A stretch of DNA of 64,000 nt from Geothrix sp. (GTDB lineage: Bacteria > Acidobacteriota > Holophagae > Holophagales > Holophagaceae): positions 620,001 to 684,000 of the forward strand of contig NZ_CP126625.1 of assembly GCF_030219325.1 (NCBI RefSeq). Direction: 5' to 3'. Positions 7,257-14,617 of the stretch are shown one piece after another. The notes beneath the pieces are model-generated. The model ran no database searches. It worked only from the letters and a program-made list of their open reading frames with translations, and was not told the origin of the DNA. Positions within the stretch are counted from its first letter, which is position 1. Each line of letters begins with the position of its first letter. The position numbers and the translations under genes were made by a program.

Positions 7257-8876
7257 ATGAAGCTCACCCTCCAGGTTGACGGTGCCCTGCATCCCGTGAC
7301 CCTCACGGAGGAGGGCGTGACCATCGGCCGGGGCGACCAGGCCACCATCAAGATCCAGGCGAACGCCGTGAGCCGGGTCCACGCCCGGATCTTCCTGAAG
7401 GATGGAAGGCCCCACGTCATGGACATGAAGTCCCTGAACGGCACCTCCCTGAACGGCACGACGCTCGCGGAACCCGCGCCCCTGCATCCGGGCGACACGG
7501 TCCTCCTGGGCGAGGCCATGGTGATGTGGGTGTCCGAGGGGGGGCCTTCCGCGCCGGCCTCGGGCCTGAACCTGAACCTGGCGCCCAAGGCCGTGGCCTC
7601 GAGGATCTCCCTGGAGGATCGCGCCTTCGACGCCTCCGGCTCCATCCTCGTGCCCCACGCCAGCCTGGAGGCCATGCTGGCCCAGGCCAGCGGCCAGCAC
7701 CCGGCGGGCGAGGCGGTCACCCTGTTCCAGCGCCTGGCCAGCATGGCCGGCACCCTGCTGCGGGCCGCGGGCCTGGCGGAGCTGCTGGAGTCGGTGATGG
7801 GCCTGGTCACGGCCCAGATCCCCTGCCAGCGGGGCTTCATCCTGCTGGCCGACGCCACGGGCGAACTCGTCCCCGAGCTGATCTGGGAGGAGCAGCCAGG
7901 AACCCATGCCAACCCCATCAGCCGCACCATCGCCCGCACGGCTATGGACAACCGCGTGGCCATCCTCACCACGGATGCCCGCATGGATCCCCGCTTCAGC
8001 GCCGGCGAGAGCATCAAGATCCACGGGATCACCTCGGCCCTCTGCGCGCCGCTCATCGTGGAGGAGAAGGCCTTCGGGGTGATCTACCTGGAGACGAGCC
8101 TCAACAAGGGCGGCTTCAAGCGGGAGGACGAGCACCTGCTCAGTGCCATGGCCAACTTCGCCGCCGTGGGCATCCAGCGCGAGCGCGAGGCCAAGTTCCG
8201 CCAGCGCCTGGAGCGGTACCACAGCCCCCAGGTGGTGGACCAGATCCTGAAGTCCAGCCAGAGCAAGGAGGCCCCGGCCCTCCAGGCCCAGCGCTGCCAG
8301 ATCAGCGTGCTCTTCGCCGACATCTCCGGCTTCACGCGCATGAGCGAGGGCATGGAGCCCCTGGTGCTGGCGGGCATCCTGAACCGCACCTTCGAGGCCA
8401 TGACCGACCAGATCTTCAGCCGCGGGGGCACCCTCGACAAGTACATCGGAGACGCCATCATGGCCTTCTTCGGGGCGCCCAATCCCGATCCCGACCACGC
8501 CCGCCACGCCACCGAGGCGGCCATCGCCATGCAGGAGGCCCTGTACGACCTCAACGCCATGCGGCCCGAGGGCTATCCCGAGCTGAGGATGCGCATCGGC
8601 ATCAACAGCGGCGAGGCCTTCGCCGGCGACATCGGCTGCGAGAAGCGCATGGACTACACCGTGATGGGCAGCACCGTGAACCTGGCCTCGCGCCTGGAGA
8701 GCTCCGTGGCCCGCCCGGGCCAGATCGTGGTGGGGCCGCGCACCGCCGAGCTCCTCGGACAGGAAGGGCTCCGGCAGCTGGGCGCCTTCTCGCTGAAGGG
8801 CATCGAGCAGGAGATCCGGCCCTTCGAAGTGCGCTGGGACCACGACTCGCCGACGGCGGTGCATGAATTGAAGTAG
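7257..8876 (+). CDS. FHA-GAF class III adenylate/guanylate cyclase
   Basis: A 539-residue signalling enzyme without membrane segments. An N-terminal FHA domain (about 1-92, with GRG, SRVHARI and LNGTSLNG) should bind phosphothreonine. A GAF domain (about 165-315) senses a small molecule, and a class III cyclase domain covers about 345-530. The two metal-binding aspartates are D355 (FADISGFTR) and D399 (YIGDAIMAFFG), and the transition-state motif NLASRLE is present. KRMDYT fits ATP as substrate, so cAMP is the likely product. It is divergent from rimO with 99 bp between the starts. The ATG at 7257 has no clear ribosome-binding site. Confidence 0.88.
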   Translation: MKLTLQVDGALHPVTLTEEGVTIGRGDQATIKIQANAVSRVHARIFLKDGRPHVMDMKSLNGTSLNGTTLAEPAPLHPGDTVLLGEAMVMWVSEGGPSAPASGLNLNLAPKAVASRISLEDRAFDASGSILVPHASLEAMLAQASGQHPAGEAVTLFQRLASMAGTLLRAAGLAELLESVMGLVTAQIPCQRGFILLADATGELVPELIWEEQPGTHANPISRTIARTAMDNRVAILTTDARMDPRFSAGESIKIHGITSALCAPLIVEEKAFGVIYLETSLNKGGFKREDEHLLSAMANFAAVGIQREREAKFRQRLERYHSPQVVDQILKSSQSKEAPALQAQRCQISVLFADISGFTRMSEGMEPLVLAGILNRTFEAMTDQIFSRGGTLDKYIGDAIMAFFGAPNPDPDHARHATEAAIAMQEALYDLNAMRPEGYPELRMRIGINSGEAFAGDIGCEKRMDYTVMGSTVNLASRLESSVARPGQIVVGPRTAELLGQEGLRQLGAFSLKGIEQEIRPFEVRWDHDSPTAVHELK

Positions 8877-8878
8877 GG

Positions 8879-9013
8879 ATGCCCGAGGAGATTGCCTTGA
8901 CCGATGGTCCGCCGACAGACACCGCCAGGAGGCCCCGGGGCCCCATGGTCTTCGCCTTCGGTCTGGTGAGCCTGATGCCTTCTCCCGTATTCCTCCTCGT
9001 TTTCGCCGCCTAG
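8879..9013 (+). CDS. Possible small ORF of 44 residues after the cyclase
   Basis: An ATG two bases after the cyclase stop opens a 44-codon frame ending in TAG at 9011-9013. The second half is hydrophobic (MVFAFGLVSLMPSPVFLLVF) and could be one membrane helix. There is no independent ribosome-binding site, so it would depend on translational coupling. It could equally be a decayed gene end at the edge of the AT-richer island that follows. Confidence 0.25.
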   Translation: MPEEIALTDGPPTDTARRPRGPMVFAFGLVSLMPSPVFLLVFAA

Positions 9014-9176
9014 AGCAGGGGTGGCAACGACCTGAAGGTCATGGCCGCACGCTCGCGATAGACGCCATCTTCTCGCTACCTGGGTTATGAAGCCCGGCGT
9101 CAGATTCCGCTTACCACGCCTAAAACCTGTTGTGGATCACGGAACGGACTCTGCTCGATAGCTCCGGGAAGGTACC

Positions 9177-9446
9177 TTAATAACGCTGCCCAGCCGGCCA
9201 GGTGCCGAAGGCCAGAATGCAAACCACCACGATGGGCCCAAAAAAGGGTACTAGCCAGAGGAATGCCATAGCGCCGTTGTAGCCCGCCTTTGTGAAGATG
9301 CGCCAAAAGCAGAAGATGGGGAAAGCCATCGCGCCGAGTAAGAGAAGGATCCAGAAGACGCACCCGAAAGCCATCAGGCCTGCGAGGGCGGCATCGTCGG
9401 GCTTGGTTTGGAGGAACGCCAGGGAGAGGGGGAAAGACTGGATCAC
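9177..9446 (-). CDS. Small two-helix membrane protein
   Basis: An 89-residue protein if translation starts at the GTG at 9446, which has GAGG five bases upstream; a longer frame reaches 9560 but lacks a better start. Two hydrophobic stretches (about 25-48 and 58-80) flank WRIFTKAGYNGAMAFL. This KAGY-G-hydrophobic-P pattern resembles small bacterial membrane proteins of unknown role (DUF5684-like in appearance, not proven). It is transcribed away from the SPFH operon at the left edge of the AT-richer island. Confidence 0.6.
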   Translation of the reverse strand: MIQSFPLSLAFLQTKPDDAALAGLMAFGCVFWILLLLGAMAFPIFCFWRIFTKAGYNGAMAFLWLVPFFGPIVVVCILAFGTWPAGQRY

Positions 9447-9848
9447 GGGTGCCTCGTGGGAAGGTTTAATCCATGATATGACCAGCGCCTCCACAATGGT
9501 CGATCTCCGGAACGAACTTTCACACGGCATCAAGGCGGGGTCGTGTGCCAGCAAGAACAACCTTTCTTGACCCAGAGTTTTGCCTATCTAAATGTTAACA
9601 AAGGTGACACTTGAGGTCCACATGCCCCCTACAACCTTTGCCAATGACATCCAGGAAATTTTTTCGGTCTTATTTTGTGACATGCGTCATGGCTTCTATA
9701 TAAAGCTTTATTTTTCATAATTTAGTCGAACACCCATTAATTGCAGCCGGGAGTATTACTTGAATCAGGTATTTTATACTGGACAGACCAATCCTCTGCT
9801 CGGTACAGTACGGTCGGAAACAAGCATTCTCTTAATGAAAAGGGCTTT
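9447..9848. other. AT-rich divergent intergenic region
   Basis: About 400 bp separates the small membrane protein gene from the zinc-ribbon gene. Base composition changes sharply here from GC-rich to AT-rich (for example ATTTTTTCGGTCTTATTTTG near 9658). It holds the promoter candidate at 9675-9702 and a long leader of about 140 nt. I see no RNA gene or further ORF in it. Confidence 0.5.
9675..9702 (+). promoter_or_regulatory. Candidate promoter for the SPFH island operon
   Basis: TTGTGA (9675-9680) and TATATA (9697-9702) are separated by 16 bp, a plausible sigma-70-type pair. The inverted repeat TGAC-ATGC-GTCA (9678-9689) overlaps the -35 box and the spacer and could be an operator. Transcription would start about 140 nt before the zinc-ribbon gene. 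Confidence 0.45.
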
Positions 9849-10442
9849 ATGATGGTGGAACTCATCAATTTATCGTGCCCCGGGTGTGGTGCTCGCGTCG
9901 CGATGGGAAACAATACCTGCGAATTCTGCGACGGACCGATTCTTATCACAACATTCAAAAGCGTAGCTGGAATGGGAATGGCTGAGGTGAATAAATATGC
10001 GAATGCTTACAGGAAGGCCCTCGCAGAAAACCCTGATAGCCTGGATCTCAGTATTTCGGTTGGCATGTGCTTTCTTAAGATGAAGATGTACGATAAGGCC
10101 CTCCTTGCCTTCGAAAAAGTCATGCCTGAAAATTTCGACAACTCGGAAGTCTTCTTTTATGCGAGCATCTCACTCCTACAGGGAAAGAAGGCATTCCTTC
10201 ACTCAAGACCGGTTATTGATCGAATCCAGGAATACATCCATGCCGCACTGATGATTGAGCCCCGTGGAATTTACTACTATTTGCTGGCTTATATTAAGCA
10301 CGATTATTTCAACCGAAAATATCTTAATACCAGCCCTACATGGCAGGAGGCCCTTGCTCAAGCAAAGACTGCGGGGCTTGCTGCAATGGATGTAGAACAG
10401 TTGTATGAGTTGCTTGGTGTGGAACGCCCCGAGCCGTTGTGA
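9849..10442 (+). CDS. Zinc-ribbon protein with TPR-like helices
   Basis: A 197-residue soluble protein. The N-terminus has a zinc ribbon with cysteines 10, 13, 24 and 27 (CPGCG and CEFC). The rest is helical, with repeats resembling tetratricopeptide units (NPDSLDLSISVGMCFLKMKM, then DKALLAFEKVM). The frame is open from 9741, but I start at 9849 (MMVELINL) because AAGGG lies before it and the ribbon follows at once. First gene of the apparent SPFH operon, 55 bp before the next gene. Zinc-ribbon proteins are often encoded beside SPFH proteins of the YdjI type; the function here is unknown. Codon use is AT-richer than the flanks. Confidence 0.65.
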   Translation: MMVELINLSCPGCGARVAMGNNTCEFCDGPILITTFKSVAGMGMAEVNKYANAYRKALAENPDSLDLSISVGMCFLKMKMYDKALLAFEKVMPENFDNSEVFFYASISLLQGKKAFLHSRPVIDRIQEYIHAALMIEPRGIYYYLLAYIKHDYFNRKYLNTSPTWQEALAQAKTAGLAAMDVEQLYELLGVERPEPL

Positions 10443-10497
10443 CCCTACCCCCCGAGGCAAACGCCTCACTTCTCAAAACTTTTTAAGGAGTGGCCAA

Positions 10498-11136
10498 ATG
10501 GCTCTTACACCGCAACAGGTTGAGCAAATGTGCAAGGGGAGGACCCCCGAGCAGAAAAAAGTAATTCAATACTTCAACCCGAAGGGGGGGTGCCTGAGTT
10601 CGGGGGTGCCCGACCAGGAGTTTGAGGCAATTTTGGGGAAGGCCCTGACGGGAACTGACTGGCGGAAGAAGGCTTTGGATAAGATTGGCCTTGATGAGTC
10701 AGAGGTAAGAGAAATTGAGCCTGTGCGGTTCGAGGGATATGTTTTTGATGGGAACGTATTCGTTAAAAGAGGTAAGGATGGTGTGTGGCGTAGTTCCGCT
10801 TACCAGCTCACCTGGTTGTTTTTCAGCTCCACCCAAGTGTATGTTTGGCAGAACACGTTCAATTTGAATGAGGGCGGGAAAAAGGAGAGAACCGAGGAAT
10901 ATTTCTATAAGGATATTACAAATTTCTCGGCACAGTCAGATACAGAAGAAAAGGAAACCCTGGCATCCGGGGGGTGCATGGGATCGCCGAAGGTCGTGCG
11001 GGAGCAGGTGCACACAAACCGCTTCCAGCTAACTGTGCCTGGTGAAAAACTTTTCTGCTCCATGCAGCAGAACGAGTACACAGAAAAGAGTATTCAAGGC
11101 ATGAAGGCAAAGCTGCGCGAGAAGAAGAACGCTTAA
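10498..11136 (+). CDS. Conserved-looking protein of unknown function in SPFH operon
   Basis: A 212-residue protein with no signal peptide or membrane segment. I do not recognise a named domain. The central part (about 75-150) alternates hydrophobic and polar residues (SSAYQLTWLFFSSTQVYVW, then EEYFYKDITNFS) and looks like a beta-rich, PH-like fold; the ends are charged and helical. A good TAAGGAG lies seven bases before the ATG at 10498. It sits between the zinc-ribbon gene and the YidD-domain gene on the same strand, so it probably works with the SPFH protein at the membrane. Confidence 0.6.
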   Translation: MALTPQQVEQMCKGRTPEQKKVIQYFNPKGGCLSSGVPDQEFEAILGKALTGTDWRKKALDKIGLDESEVREIEPVRFEGYVFDGNVFVKRGKDGVWRSSAYQLTWLFFSSTQVYVWQNTFNLNEGGKKERTEEYFYKDITNFSAQSDTEEKETLASGGCMGSPKVVREQVHTNRFQLTVPGEKLFCSMQQNEYTEKSIQGMKAKLREKKNA

Positions 11137-11149
11137 AAATATTCTGAAC

Positions 11150-11692
11150 TTGCTCCAGTTCGTGACACTACTCAAGCAGATGCGCCAACGGCGTTTGCCC
11201 CAAAGCGAGTCTCTGCCCCCTTCCGAAGAACAGAGACTCGCTGAGGAGTACTGCTGCACCCGTCCACTGAACCGGCCGGACAGTAGTTTGTTGAGAGCTG
11301 GGATTGTTTCTCTCATTTTCTTCGTGGTGGGCAGTACGTTTTCATTTGTATTGTTTTTCCTTCTGAAGGAGAAAGGATACTTTTTATACCTCCCGAAGCC
11401 CCTCAATTCGTTCGCCAGCATGCATCCCGTATGGTGGCGATGCTTTTTTTGGCTAGCGATCAATGGTGTGGGATTCGTTATTTGGATGCGAAAGGCATTG
11501 ATTGGAATCATTCGTCTCTATCAGCGGTATGCTCCAGAGGATGTTCGCCGCCGATGCCTTTTTATGCCGACTTGTTCCGAGTATGCGATTCTTGTTCTGC
11601 AAAAGCATGGGGTCATTATTGGGTTGCTAATGATTTTCGATCGTCTTTGGTACCGCTGTCGTGGAACCATTTATCGAATTGATTACCCGTAA
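11150..11692 (+). CDS. Membrane protein with C-terminal YidD-like domain
   Basis: About 180 residues from a TTG at 11150; GTG at 11162 or ATG near 11180 are alternatives, and none has a clear ribosome-binding site. Two transmembrane helices (about 48-72 and 95-115) are followed by a YidD-like domain (about 118-178) with the family pattern of basic residues, CLFMPTCSEYA, KHG and a later RC. Free-standing YidD is an 80-residue peripheral protein thought to help YidC insert membrane proteins. Here the domain is tethered to its own membrane anchor, which is unusual. The stop lies 11 bp before the SPFH gene. Confidence 0.65.
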   Translation: MLQFVTLLKQMRQRRLPQSESLPPSEEQRLAEEYCCTRPLNRPDSSLLRAGIVSLIFFVVGSTFSFVLFFLLKEKGYFLYLPKPLNSFASMHPVWWRCFFWLAINGVGFVIWMRKALIGIIRLYQRYAPEDVRRRCLFMPTCSEYAILVLQKHGVIIGLLMIFDRLWYRCRGTIYRIDYP

Positions 11693-11703
11693 AGGAGAGA
11701 TCC

Positions 11704-12870
11704 ATGTCGATTATCGATCTTGTAAAGTGGGATGACCCCGGAAACTTGGTGGTTTGGAAATCCGACAAGTCCGAACTCACAACAATGACACAGTTGATTG
11801 TCAATGAGAGTCAAACAGCGATCTTGTTTAAAAATGGACAACGCTGCGACTTGTTTGGTGCGGGCCGCCATACTCTCTCTACTGGAAATATCCCTCTTCT
11901 TAATAAATTAATCAATCTGCCCTTTGGTGGCAAATCGCCATTCGCAGCAGAAGTCTGGTTTGTCAACCATGCGGTTCCACTTGATTTAAAATTTGGCACG
12001 CCCACGCCACTGCAGCTGGAAGATCCCGTTTACCAGATTGTTGTGCCCGTCCGAGCGTTTGGCCAGTTTGGCCTTCAAGTGGAAGATCCGGGATTGCTGG
12101 TCCATAAACTGGTCGGTACCCGACTCGGGATGGATCAGGAAACCTTGGTGGGGCACTTTAAGGGCATTCTGATCAGCCGACTTAAGTCACGAATTGCGCA
12201 AGTAATTGTGCGAGAAAAAATTGGTGTTTTAGAGATCGAAACACTCTTAGATGATATTTCTCGTTCACTTGAGGAAGCATACGCCCCGGATTTTGCAGAG
12301 TATGGCCTGGCGATGCGGGCATTCCGTATCATGTCAATCTCAGTGCCAGAGGATGACACATCAGTCCAGGAACTCAAGAGGGCCAAGGCCGCCGCAGCTC
12401 GCAGGCGAATTGAAGGTACGAATTACGCCCAGGAACGGGGTTTTGATGTTTTACAGGCCAGTGCCAGCAATGAGGGAGCAGGTGGAGGCTTTGCCTCGCT
12501 TGGTGTAGGTCTAGGCATGGGGCAAGCGATGGGGCAAATGGGCCAAGCTCTTATCGGGCAACAGTTTCAAGCCACATCCCCGTTCACGCCGCCATCCCCT
12601 GCACCTCCCCCGTTCGCACCCGCAACGGTGCAATTCTTTGTCTTTTTGAATGGCCAGCAGCAGGGGCCTTTTTCCATTGAACAGCTCCGCCCGGGGATAA
12701 TTACGGGTGCATTCTCTGCGCAAACCCCAGTGTGGACGAGTGGACTGCCTGGGTGGTTGCCTGCCGGGCAAGTACCTCAGTTGGCAAGCCTGTTCATGCC
12801 AACCGCACCTCCGCCATTTCAGGACCCTGGGGGATCACCTCCACCGTACGGAGGGGAGGGGTTGAAATGA
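11704..12870 (+). CDS. SPFH (band 7, YdjI-like) protein with C-terminal GYF_2 domain
   Basis: A 388-residue protein. An SPFH/band-7 domain of the virion-core/YdjI type spans about 20-235 and lacks the usual N-terminal membrane hairpin. A glycine- and methionine-rich stretch (about 253-275) and a proline-rich linker (285-305) follow. The C-terminus (about 308-360) is a GYF_2 (DUF4339) domain with GQQQGPFSIEQL and PVWTSGLPGW, a peptide-binding fold often carried by membrane-stress proteins. SPFH proteins form oligomeric scaffolds on membranes. An AAGGAGAG precedes the ATG. The stop overlaps the next gene (ATGA), so both are co-translated. Confidence 0.85.
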   Translation: MSIIDLVKWDDPGNLVVWKSDKSELTTMTQLIVNESQTAILFKNGQRCDLFGAGRHTLSTGNIPLLNKLINLPFGGKSPFAAEVWFVNHAVPLDLKFGTPTPLQLEDPVYQIVVPVRAFGQFGLQVEDPGLLVHKLVGTRLGMDQETLVGHFKGILISRLKSRIAQVIVREKIGVLEIETLLDDISRSLEEAYAPDFAEYGLAMRAFRIMSISVPEDDTSVQELKRAKAAAARRRIEGTNYAQERGFDVLQASASNEGAGGGFASLGVGLGMGQAMGQMGQALIGQQFQATSPFTPPSPAPPPFAPATVQFFVFLNGQQQGPFSIEQLRPGIITGAFSAQTPVWTSGLPGWLPAGQVPQLASLFMPTAPPPFQDPGGSPPPYGGEGLK

Positions 12871-13538
12871 ACCGCACCAGTGCTGGAGTACTGATTGTCG
12901 TAATTGGCGTCGCCGAATTGCTCATTGTCGGGTTGTTACTGCCGCATGATCGATGGCTGAACCAAGAAACCATGATAGCTCTCACCGGAGCCATCATCGC
13001 TTGGTCGGTGGTCACGGGGGTCGTTCTAGGTCAATTCGCACGTAGGGCTGAGACGGCTTCGGCGCTCGTGCAGTGGCCCTTGATACTCATCGCATTTTGT
13101 TGGGCGATTCTTAGTTCACTCCCTGTCGCATTCGCGGTGGAAATGACAACAAAATGGATAATTGGTTTGCATGCTCTGGCAGGACTCGCATGCACCGTTG
13201 TGTGGGTTATGACAAAGGAAACTGGCAGGTGGGTGGATAGCATTGAGGTGGAGATTGCGGAAACCTATGAGAACCACTCTGATCTGAAAAATGCTGTCGT
13301 TGAAGCCAAAGCCAAAATTGTGTCTTCGGGTCTTGACACCCCTACGGCTCAGCGGGCTCGCACGGTCCTTGACAGGACAGAAACCCTGCCGCGCCTGGTG
13401 CTGGATGGCCCTACAGGTGTGACCGCAGTGCAGTTGGTACGAAAGGTCGGATTGGCCGCAGGCGAAGGGGCGGAGAAATTACAAACAACCCTGTCAGAAT
13501 TGAGCGAGTTCCTAGTGGCGGCGAAACGTCCTCGATAA
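12867..13538 (+). CDS. Four-helix membrane protein with cytoplasmic tail
   Basis: A 223-residue protein with predicted helices near 6-27, 37-58, 66-90 and 95-115, then a charged helical tail (118-223) rich in Ala, Glu and Lys. No known family is recognised. The ATG overlaps the SPFH stop by 4 bp, which strongly suggests that the two products are made together. A plausible role is membrane anchor for the SPFH scaffold, which has no hairpin of its own; this is inference from context. Confidence 0.6.
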   Translation: MNRTSAGVLIVVIGVAELLIVGLLLPHDRWLNQETMIALTGAIIAWSVVTGVVLGQFARRAETASALVQWPLILIAFCWAILSSLPVAFAVEMTTKWIIGLHALAGLACTVVWVMTKETGRWVDSIEVEIAETYENHSDLKNAVVEAKAKIVSSGLDTPTAQRARTVLDRTETLPRLVLDGPTGVTAVQLVRKVGLAAGEGAEKLQTTLSELSEFLVAAKRPR

Positions 13539-13744
13539 CCAATTTTATTCATTTTTTTCAGCTAAGAATTTTGCATTTTATTGCAATTCTTTCGCCACCA
13601 CTATTGGATCGAGCAAATAAATTCCTTCGCTACTCGCCACTACAAAATTTTTCATTATCAATAATTTAATTTCTAAGATCGATTAAATTCATTTTTTATT
13701 ATCATCAACTTTGGCTCCTCGCCAAATCACCCCAAGGAGACTTT
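13539..13744. other. Very AT-rich intergenic stretch in the island
   Basis: About 200 bp of AT-rich DNA between the four-helix gene and the next small gene. An imperfect hairpin near 13565-13590 (AGAATTTTGCA against TGCAATTCT) could end transcription of the SPFH operon. I see no gene. Confidence 0.4.
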
Positions 13745-13966
13745 ATGATTTTACTTTTGTGCTCAATCATCAGCTTAATAGGTTGGATTTGGTTGGTTGT
13801 CACTGCATTTAAGGAAAGTCCCCAATGGGGCTTGTTGTGTTTGTTCCCTTTGATTAATCTCATTTTTGTTGTGAAGTATTGGGATGTAGCCAAGAGGCCT
13901 GCTCTTGTGATGTTGTCTGGTCAAGCTCTCCCTTTTTTACTTCTTTTGATAAGGGCTATTCACTAA
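13745..13966 (+). CDS. Small membrane protein, 73 residues
   Basis: A well-placed AAGGAG precedes the ATG. Two or three hydrophobic segments (about 2-22, 28-42 and 54-70) are joined by KESPQWGLLCLFP and KYWDVAKRP. This layout resembles small bacterial inner-membrane proteins of unknown function and recalls the protein at 9177-9446 on the other side of the island. AT-rich codon use matches the SPFH operon. Function unknown. Confidence 0.6.
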   Translation: MILLLCSIISLIGWIWLVVTAFKESPQWGLLCLFPLINLIFVVKYWDVAKRPALVMLSGQALPFLLLLIRAIH

Positions 13967-13991
13967 AATCTTTTTGGGGCAGTCAACGATA

Positions 13992-14016
13992 GGCACCAAA
14001 ATGTCCCCGAGGTGCC
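13992..14016. terminator. Hairpin between convergent genes
   Basis: GGCACC (13992-13997) and GGTGCC (14011-14016) form a 6-bp stem between the small membrane gene and dcd, which converge here. It is modest in strength and also marks the return to GC-rich DNA. Confidence 0.4.
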
Positions 14017-14017
14017 G

Positions 14018-14551
14018 TTATTCTTGTGCCTTCACGAAGTCCTTCCATAGCATCGAGGGCTGGATGCCGGAGTTCCGCTGGTACTTGCCGGACTCGTAGC
14101 TGTCGTACTCGCCGCTGATGGTGTGGTAGAAGATCTGGCAGATGGCCACGCCGGCGTAGATGCGCACAGGCTGGATGCAGCTGATCTCCAGGGTCCAGTA
14201 GCCGCAGAAGCCGATGTCGCCGAAGCCCGCTGTGACATGGACGAAGAGTCCCAGGCGACCCACGCTGCTGCGGCCCTCGAGCATGGGCACCATGCCGTGG
14301 GTCTCGGTGTATTCCAGCGTGCGACCCAAGTAGAGCCGGCCGGGCTGGAGGAGCAGGCCATCGGGCGGGATCTTCAGGAACTCGATGCCGTTGGGTTTGG
14401 CCATGTCGAGCTCGTGGTCCGTGTAGACCGCCAAGTCCTCCCCCAGGCGCAGGTTGTAGCTGTTGGGGTTGAGCTGGGCATCCTGCCAGGGCTCGATGCG
14501 GAGTCGGCCCTTCGCCTTCGCCTCGAGGATCTGCCTGCCGGTGAGGATCAC
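14018..14551 (-). CDS. dcd: dCTP deaminase
   Basis: A 177-residue enzyme of the Dcd/dUTPase fold that deaminates dCTP to dUTP, feeding dTMP synthesis. Visible motifs are PNSYNLRLGE near 30, GRSSVGRLGLFVHVTAG near 95-112 and the region with the expected catalytic glutamate, GYWTLEIS. The C-terminal YESGKYQRNSGIQPS should close over the nucleotide. I start at the GTG at 14551, five bases after AGGAGGT; the open frame upstream adds a non-conserved Gly/Arg-rich leader. A bifunctional DCD-DUT cannot be excluded by eye. Confidence 0.88.
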   Translation of the reverse strand: MILTGRQILEAKAKGRLRIEPWQDAQLNPNSYNLRLGEDLAVYTDHELDMAKPNGIEFLKIPPDGLLLQPGRLYLGRTLEYTETHGMVPMLEGRSSVGRLGLFVHVTAGFGDIGFCGYWTLEISCIQPVRIYAGVAICQIFYHTISGEYDSYESGKYQRNSGIQPSMLWKDFVKAQE

Positions 14552-14617
14552 GGGACCTCCTGCGCCAAACGGAAAGCGCCCGCGGATGCGGGCGCCAGCT
14601 CCGGGTTCAAACATTCA

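Noticed and set aside
7194-8864. Long antisense frame opposite the cyclase
   Set aside because: Low-complexity, His/Gly/Leu-rich translation without domains; the sense strand has intact FHA, GAF and cyclase motifs.
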